Origin: Cristatella mucedo
Lineage: Eukaryota > Bryozoa > Phylactolaemata > Cristatellidae
NCBI GenBank assembly: GCA_009760855.2
Contig: WPIO01000098.1
Coordinates: forward strand, 498,501-562,500
Direction of reading: 5' to 3'
Length of the DNA: 64,000 nucleotides
Shown here in pieces: positions 57,483 to 64,000 of the stretch; within the stretch, counting starts at the first letter, position 1; every line of letters begins with the position of its first letter. Both the position numbers and the translations under genes were made by a program. The notes under the pieces were generated by a model that made no database searches, was not told the origin of the DNA, and saw only the letters and a program-made list of their open reading frames with translations.

Positions 57483-58930
57483 TTATATATTGTCGCATTT
57501 CAGTAGAAACCTTTGGTTTATTCAATTAATGCCCACGCGAAATAGTTACTCGGTTCGCTTTACTTGGAACCGTCCGTCCGCACTCTGCTTCCGGCCTTCA
57601 CCTTCTCCAATGCGAGCAAACTCCGAACGTAGCAGGGATAATTTTCTCCGGAGACCAAACAGTGACCTCACCCGAGGCGGCAGTGGCGGCGGCATGGCGT
57701 TATTTCAACGCTGAAGGGTCGTTCAGGTCGCTTGGCAGCCATTGCGACCATTTGTATGGATCTTATGAGGAGGGGGTCATGACACACCGGCTCCTTGCCT
57801 GCATCTGTGAAGCGCACCGAAAACCTCCGCTTCCTGTTCATAGGACGCCGGCACTATATTCATGTACCGCTCACGTACCGTTTGCTTCATACAAAGCCGC
57901 CGGAAAACGGAAAGTTCAAGGTCGCGTGCCTACGCAGGTTTTCATCCGAGTTCCATTTTGGCAGCTCACCGGGACGTTCTTCTGAAGTGCTACGGACGAC
58001 GAACTGAAGCGTTTCTTCATACGTCTCACACACCAGGGTGTAATAGCACTCAAAAAGTTGCAAAATTAATATTAAAATAATTGGCATGACTATGCAAATA
58101 ATTATACATAAAAATGCAAATATAATTAATATCAAAATATAAAAAATAAAATATAAAAAATAATTCGCATGACTCAGGGCCTCTAAATATTGTCTTGCAT
58201 TCGTCTTCAAAGACTGCAAAGACTGTAAAACTTGTTATGACCAATTTCGTGAAACTTAGCTAATCTCAGCGTTGGCATGTGCATAAACTGGAAGCGGGTA
58301 TGCGAAACGTTTACGAATGAATGCGTCGCCTACCAACCCCCTATTATGCGTTCAGAAGCTAAGTACTCCAAACTTATTATGCTCGATGCTGCTATCGCTT
58401 GAGACGTTTACGGACGCGTATTGAAACGTGATTAAGATACCTAATATGAACGCGGTTCGGCTAGGGCGTTTAAGAGCGGTACTAGCATTACTAAACTGGT
58501 TGCCTTCACCAATCGTCTTACCAAAAAGAAAATAGCTTGCCGGCCCGACAATCTGCTCTAGTTTCTCTAGACGTCATTGTTTCCCCCCCCGCCTCAGCCT
58601 ATTGGTTGGGAGCGTCACTAGATAACGCTTATTCACGCCTACTGCGGTGCTCTAGTTAGACAAACTGGAGGAAAGCTGAACGGCAAGGCTGCTTTTCGAC
58701 AGCAGTCTGGCGACGATTACACTCCGTAAGGCTGCGACTAGAAGCCCAGGGGGCGCCCTTGTTTAGCAGGTTAGAGAGCTGGTTTAAAAAGAGGCGACTT
58801 TTCTAGCACAGCTCTTAACCGGATGATTCTGGCGTCCTTCGGCCCACCACCCAGAAAGAATGTGTCCGAACCAGGTCGCTGGAGGGAATCGCACAAAAGC
58901 TGTCTTCTTAGTATCTGTTTAGTCCTAGCG
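57483..58930. other. Unannotated
   Basis: A 107-codon plus frame (57662-57985) overlaps two other open frames. No domain is recognised and no splice evidence chooses one. The 58060-58170 stretch is very AT-rich. Not called a gene. Confidence 0.4.
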
Positions 58931-58934
58931 GCTC

Positions 58935-59190
58935 CCGTAATGTAATGCATCACCGGCTGTAACTCCGCGAGACCAAAAAGACCGGATGGGGTGTTACGAA
59001 GTAGAGTTTTCTATAGCGCACTGAGCGGCTTTCAGTACGCACGCAATAGCCTCCAGACTTCAACTCACTCAGCAAAGAGAAAGTGAGAATTAGAGAAGTT
59101 GAGTCAGAAGGGAGGGCTAGTAAGTGAGCAGCACGGAAGTAGCAGCTCAGGACAGGTGGAAAGGATGCAGCAGTCAGCAGCAGGAGAACA
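58935..59190 (-). mobile_element. LINE B 3' part, diverged
   Basis: CGTAATGTAATGCATCACCG tail and GTAACTCCGCGAGACC, then the reverse complement of the family B 3' UTR up to GCAGCTCAGGACAGGTGGAA. Confidence 0.85.
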
Positions 59191-59204
59191 GACATCCGTG
59201 CTGG

Positions 59205-59345
59205 TTTGGCTCCTTGGTTAAGGTGATCGCCCGACCAAGGTCAAGGTTGATGTATTTGATGCCTGAGAGTGCGGGTCCAAGCCCCGTAACTTGTGTGAAG
59301 CGCTCGAATGTTCTCTTAAGGCACTATGTAAATTAATTATATTTA
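59205..59345 (+). mobile_element. SINE family 1, diverged
   Basis: GGCTCCTTGGTTAAGGTGAT (A box), GCGGGTCCAAGCCCCG (B box), tail GAAGCGCTCGAATGTTCTCT with AAGGCACTATGTA. It abuts a LINE B fragment. Confidence 0.8.
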
Positions 59346-59819
59346 TGTGCTATTTAGATGTCGTTGCATAAGAAAAAAAATCCGGGTACCAACTGAAATG
59401 CGGCGCGAGATTGGCTCGCTGCTATAATGTACCGCCTAGTGTAGCTACTGGCCGCTAACCTCTCGCCGTAAGAGCAATTTGGCTTCCTGTAACCATCAGC
59501 AGTTGCCTTTTCTAGAAGCGCTAGCCATGTATCCCCTGCTTTGGTAGAGCCCGAATCTCCGAATAAAAAAACCCTCTGATATTTGATCTTTGAACGTTCT
59601 CGGTCTGAAAGCTGAGATTAGCGATTCCAATTTATAGAGGCTGCATCTCAGCGTTGCTCCTAGCCATGACCTTGTATAACATCGACCTTCACGCTCAACA
59701 CGTTCACTTGACTTTGGTAGAGTAATATAAACATATAAGATGCACACACGCACATATAAATACAAGTGTGTAATATACATGCATACATATATATGTGTAT
59801 ATAATAAATGCATATGATA

Positions 59820-60061
<242 letters not shown>

Positions 60062-60068
<7 letters not shown>

Positions 60069-60222
60069 TGAATAGCGCCCCAAGAGAACTTTATCTCTAT
60101 TCAGGCACTTCACGTATGCCATGGGACTTGAGTCCACCACCTCGATCATGAAAACGCATTAACTTTGACCTTGGTAGGGAGAAGCACCGTAACCACTCGG
60201 CCAAACCAGAGTAGCTTTTTTA
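60062..60222 (-). mobile_element. SINE family 1
   Basis: AATAGCGCCCCAAGAGAACT (hairpin tail), GGGACTTGAGTCCACCACCT (B box), ACCGTAACCACTCGGCCAAA (A box), all in reverse complement. The tail side merges into (TAAA)n/(TA)n. Confidence 0.88.
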
Positions 60223-60499
60223 ATTCTCCCGTTTGCTCAGTAAGTTTTATACCATTGATCCCAGAGTACCTCTTAGATGCAGATTATCACTCATGTAAAT
60301 TACTGGCACTTTAGTGTCATAGTATAGGTCATATCTGCACTACAAACTTGCAGTGATCTGCTATTAGTATTGACAAAAAGTGCGAAGCCACTGTGCCGTA
60401 AGATTAAGACATTGAAAGGTCTGTGGCAGGCCAAGGATATATCTTTTTCACTATCGAGTCGAGAGCCGTCAAGAGGAGTTGTACAAGCTGTACCCATTG

Positions 60500-61125
60500 C
60501 AAAATACAGCGTGGAATAGTTAGAGTTACTACATATCACTTCGAAAAGCTTTTTTGTCCTCAGAAGTTGATAGGTGTCATTTGCTAAATGCTTATGCCTC
60601 AGGAGTATGTAAAACTGCCGTTATTCCCTACCATTTTCCGTTTGTGGACGGCACTGATTAAATGGAAATGATCCCATTTCTTGTGGGAAAACTGACAAGT
60701 TATTGCCTACTGGATCACATTTAGTAGAAAGGGATAGTATATGAATTGGTCAAGCGGTTAAGGTGCTCGCCCCTACCAAGGTGTGGCTGAGGTCTTGGGC
60801 TCGAGCCCCAAGGCACATGTCAAGCGCCTGAGCTGAGATTAGGTTCTCTTAAGGTGCTATACAAAGGAATTATATTTCATATTTTTTGATTGAAATTATG
60901 ATGAACATCTAATCTGAAGTAATCGAATCACGTCCTGTTGAAATGGATCAGCAATTTGTAGATGCTAAAGATTAAAAACAGAATGAAATTTAGAGAGGCA
61001 AGAGAAAATTATTCAAGAGTTATTAGATCCGGCTGGAAAAAACTCGATCTAGATTCACCTATTAATTAAATGACGATTTAATCAACTTCTGATTATTAGT
61101 TAATCAAGTGAAACTAGCCAATTTG
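60500..61125. repeat. AT-rich interspersed repeat X, copy 2 (interrupted by a SINE)
   Basis: Collinear with copy 1 at 29340-29830 on both sides of an inserted SINE at 60740-60885. Little open frame and no recognised motif. Confidence 0.75.
60740..60885 (+). mobile_element. SINE family 1, nested in repeat X
   Basis: Best-preserved copy: GGTCAAGCGGTTAAGGTGCT (A box), CTTGGGCTCGAGCCCC (B box), tail TCAAGCGCCTGAGCTGAGAT and TCTCTTAAGGTGCTATACAA. Confidence 0.92.
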
Positions 61126-61434
61126 GAGTTCAATGTGGAGAGCATGGAGCCCTGAGGTAGCTCACATTTAAGATATTCTAACAAAGGCCTGAGGCTATGG
61201 GATGCTTCATTCGAGTTCGGTCTCGCGGTTCTTACAAGCGGGTAGGTCTTGTAACGGTACTTTCTTAATAACGGCATCCCGGTGTAATGCCGTTGAAACG
61301 AGTGTTGTCCGATAATTGCATGGATATACACGCGGACTGTGCAGTACACCGGTTAATTACTCGCCACTCTTAACTCCCTATGCATTCCACCTAGCCATCC
61401 AGCAGCGATCCTGCCTCAAGGGCAATTGAATACT

Positions 61435-61566
61435 AGTAATAGTAATAATATTAATAATATAATAATAATAATGCATTTGATAAAGCACCTTAAGAGAACC
61501 CAATCTTTATTAAAGTGCTATTCAATAGCTAAGAACTTGGTAGCATGCACAGGGTTAGCATACAAA
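61435..61566 (-). mobile_element. LINE A 3' end
   Basis: (AAT)n tail, GATAAAGCACCTTAAGAGAA hairpin and GCACAGGGTTAGCATACAAA, interrupted at 61566 by a SINE. The rest (GTTTCTTTTTAAATTTGGTC) resumes at about 61690 to 61745. Confidence 0.8.
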
Positions 61567-61690
61567 ATATTAGCTGATTGAACAGCCTCTTTTGTATAGC
61601 GACAGAAGAGCATTCACGGCTATCACCACCGCTTGGAGCGGCAAAAAAGGGTCACCCACTGAAGGATTCAAACTCACGACCAAGGTGAGT
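61567..61690 (-). mobile_element. SINE family 2, nested in LINE A
   Basis: TTAGCTGATTGAACAGCC, TTTTGTATAGCGACAGAAGA (tail) and GGTCACCCACTGAAGGATTC (B-box side) are the reverse complement of the family 2 element near 53749. Confidence 0.75.
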
Positions 61691-61769
61691 TTTTAGTTTC
61701 TTTTTAAATTTGGTCAAGTCAGGAGATGTGAAGGAAGCCTAAAGTGAGTCGTTTCAAGCTTTGCACCTG

Positions 61770-62520
61770 CCTGAAATCTAGGGGTTCTGTTTTAAAGAAA
61801 TTTTGCACTGGTTGACCTTGTCAGCTCTACAGTCAAGTCTGCCTAATTTTAACTAAACAGCATTGATAAAATTCAGGCTTGCTTAGACAGAGATGTTCCG
61901 TTCAAATTGTTCGATACGTTTTCCACATCCCATCTCAACCTCTGTGACTCGCTGCTTGCTTGTCTACAGGCCGGTGCAATCAGGCGCTTACAGCTGGTGT
62001 TATACGCTGCTGCTGCGTTTCTCTGTCGTGAGTATCGCAGTTTCTACATCAATCTGCTTCTCGCCAAACTGCTCTGGCTTCCATTCAAGCAGAGCGTTCA
62101 CTTTAAAAGTTCTGTCACTCCTTTCAGGTTCCTCCATTCATTGGTTCCAGTATAACTTTCGGAACTACTCTGCCATCATCAGCTCAGCATCGGCTGACCC
62201 CCATTTCTGAATCAAAACGCTTATCAGCTTTACGGTTTCTCGAGGCAACCACAAATTCTATTAAGGCCGTACCAGTAGTTTGAATGCTCAAAAAGCCTTT
62301 GACTCGCTCCATACTGAGGTCGTGACATCCACTGAATTTACGCATTTATGCGCAAGCTAAGAGAGAATCTCTTCACTACAGCATTTAGTGGAGTTTTATG
62401 ATTCATCATTTGTGTAGTTATGCGTTCTGACACTGTGCATGTGCATGCTGCCGCTAACCATATTTGATGCGTCACCCTTTGCATGTCTGCTGCAGTCATG
62501 TAGAGTGCACGTGCACATAC
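61770..62520 (+). mobile_element. LINE A 3' part, diverged
   Basis: CTGAAATCTAGGGGTTCTGT, then a C-terminal remnant (SHLNLCDSLLACLQAGAIRR, LLWLPFKQSVHFK), AGTGGAGTTTTATGATTC and TGCATGTC blocks. The terminal hairpin is lost. Confidence 0.8.
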
Positions 62521-62564
62521 ACGGTGTCAGCAAGCTTTAGAACAATAATCCTTGTGCTTATGAT

Positions 62565-63240
62565 AATAATAATATTGCACTTGATAAAGCGCCCTCAGAG
62601 AACTTAATCTCTTTCTAGGTGCTTTACATTTGCTGCAAAGTGATACGCAATAGAATAGTAAGTAAAATCATGCTTGAAAAACAAACAAAATGAATAACAT
62701 GGTTAGGGGTTACATGCACTGGGTCAGCATGCAAATGTGGTTAGTGGCAGCATGAACAGTGTCAGCACGCATAAGCACATCGAGGACGAATCACAAGGAC
62801 CTACTAAATGCTGTCCTAAATAGGTATGTTTTTAAGTTTCTTTTAAATGTGGTCAGGTCAGGGGATGTTCTGATGCAGGTCGGGAGGGAGTTCCAGGCTG
62901 TGGGAGCATACGAGCTAAATGCATGGTCTCCAAAGGATTTAAGGTTTGTACGAGGTATTTCTAGACTGTTGGATTCCGAAAAGCGAGTGGTACGATGCTT
63001 TGCCTGATGGGGTAGTATATCTGAAAGATAGGCTGGAGCCATAGAATGAAGAGACCTAAAAGTGAGCGACAAAACCTTGAAGTCAATCCGTTGCTTGACT
63101 GGTAACCAGTGCAGGTCGGCAAGAAGTGGAGTAATGTGGCAACTGCGACGCTCACGACAGACAAGCCTAGCTGCAGAGTTTTGCACCAGCTGCAATCGCC
63201 TGATCGCACATGCTGGTAGGCCAGTAAGCAGTGATGGTGC
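62565..63240 (-). mobile_element. LINE A 3' part, well preserved
   Basis: Tail and hairpin (GATAAAGCGCCCTCAGAGAA), full 3' UTR and a long open C-terminal frame (62791-63195) with [37 protein letters not shown] and FSSYAPTAWNSLPTCIR. 5'-truncated at about 63240. Confidence 0.93.
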
Positions 63241-63270
63241 ATTATCTTACGGTGCTTTATCGAATGCGTA

Positions 63271-63271
63271 G

Positions 63272-63302
<31 letters not shown>
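63271..63302. repeat. (TA)n microsatellite
   Basis: TA run at the 5' truncation point of a minus-strand LINE A copy. Confidence 0.95.
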
Positions 63303-63304
<2 letters not shown>

Positions 63305-63334
63305 TACTATTAGCAAGGAAGTAAAGTAATTAAA

Positions 63335-63500
63335 ATATTAGCTGACTAAGCAGCCATATTTATATGGCGGCAGAATAGGTAGCAGAGCTCTTGCAGCCTT
63401 AGAGGCTATCGCCCGTCTTGCAGCACCCATTCAAAGAATGCCTGTACCAGGACTCAAAACTACGATGACAGTTCGTAAAGTGCCACCACTTAGCCTCTGC
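63335..63500 (-). mobile_element. SINE family 2, diverged
   Basis: TTAGCTGACTAAGCAGCCAT, TATATGGCGGCAGAATAG (tail), then a region ending AAAGTGCCACCACTTAGCC (A-box side, reversed). Confidence 0.65.
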
Positions 63501-63599
63501 GTTCAGAATTCGAGCCCTTCAATAGGAAAATTGAAAACATCATTGAATGATAATCTAGTAAATCAAAAGATATCATCGTGATAATGATGATAATATTTT

Positions 63600-64000
63600 T
63601 GTGTACGTTACGAACTTGAGAAACAGCTGAGCTCGAGCGCCGGCCGTGGGCTGCCAAGCTCACGCAATCTGAAATCGCTCCCCACTCGCCCTCCAGGCGC
63701 TTGCCCTGCACTCACTCCAAGCTCGCTGCAAGCTCGAGCGACGTCTCTCCTCTGAGCCGCACTTCGCGCTCGCTCTGAGCGTGAGCCATGCCTTTCTGAC
63801 GCGAAGCGCTCGCTCCAGCCGATGCCACCGCGACCGCAGGCGACACTCTAGCTCCGGGACACGGCTAGCGACTGGTGTAGGTGCATCGCAAGGTTAGCGT
63901 AGGCAATGAGCGTAGGCGCGCTGACCGAAGCTGAGCGAGACCGCAAACCTCAACGATGCATTCCGACACCATATGCATCGGCGTTCGTCACTTACACCAC
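63600..64000. other. GC-rich segment at right edge
   Basis: CpG- and GAGCG-rich with repeated GCTCGAGCG and GCGCTCGCTC words. It may be the start of a promoter or exon region outside the window. No frame or splice pattern can be assigned. Confidence 0.35.

Noticed and set aside
57662-57985. 107-codon plus frame as a gene
   Set aside because: Two other plus frames of similar length overlap it. Nothing selects one as coding.

Overview
The window is eukaryotic and almost certainly from an invertebrate animal genome. Coding sequence is sparse and split by GT-AG introns of 0.2 to 7.3 kb. The rest is dense with non-LTR retrotransposon remains, tRNA-derived SINEs, dinucleotide microsatellites and a degenerate satellite. 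There are no operons, bacterial ribosome-binding sites or CRISPR arrays. I cannot name the species or phylum.

Left third (1-20.6 kb, minus strand): the 5' part of a SORL1/SorLA-like sorting-receptor gene. Nine coding exons can be placed to the base (E1 20295-20561 down to E9 327-415). All phases agree. They encode a signal peptide, a propeptide ending in RSKR, and most of a VPS10 ten-bladed propeller. The gene runs off the left edge. Its introns hold LINE fragments, microsatellites, a GC-rich minisatellite and two features close to splice sites: a 66-bp tandem duplication that copies the exon 3 donor, and a hairpin cluster just upstream of the exon 3 acceptor.

Middle (20.6-36.5 kb): LINE fragments of two L2/CR1-like families. 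Family A has a conserved 3' hairpin and an (ATT)n tail. Family B has a (TTACA)n tail and includes a near-identical inverted pair at 22.7-24.95 kb. There is also a satellite block of about 165-173-bp monomers (25.25-27.3 kb), SINEs nested in LINEs, and one apparently real gene end: a 3'-terminal exon for a beta-propeller-like protein (33567-34477, minus) with an AATAAA signal downstream.

Right half (36.5-64 kb): three degraded copies of a LINE with a restriction-like endonuclease (R2/NeSL superclade), two on plus (36.77-42.17 kb) and one on minus (48.65-50.93 kb). There are also the longest family A LINEs (44.9-47.5 and 51.3-54.8 kb), which retain APE-endonuclease and YADD reverse-transcriptase motifs, two SINE families, and an AT-rich interspersed repeat of unknown class (29.34-29.83 and 60.5-61.12 kb). 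The last 400 bp turn GC-rich and may approach another gene.

The two host genes show no evident functional link. The strongest internal relationship is between LINE A and SINE family 1: their 3' ends share the same hairpin, as expected if the SINE is copied by the LINE's enzyme.
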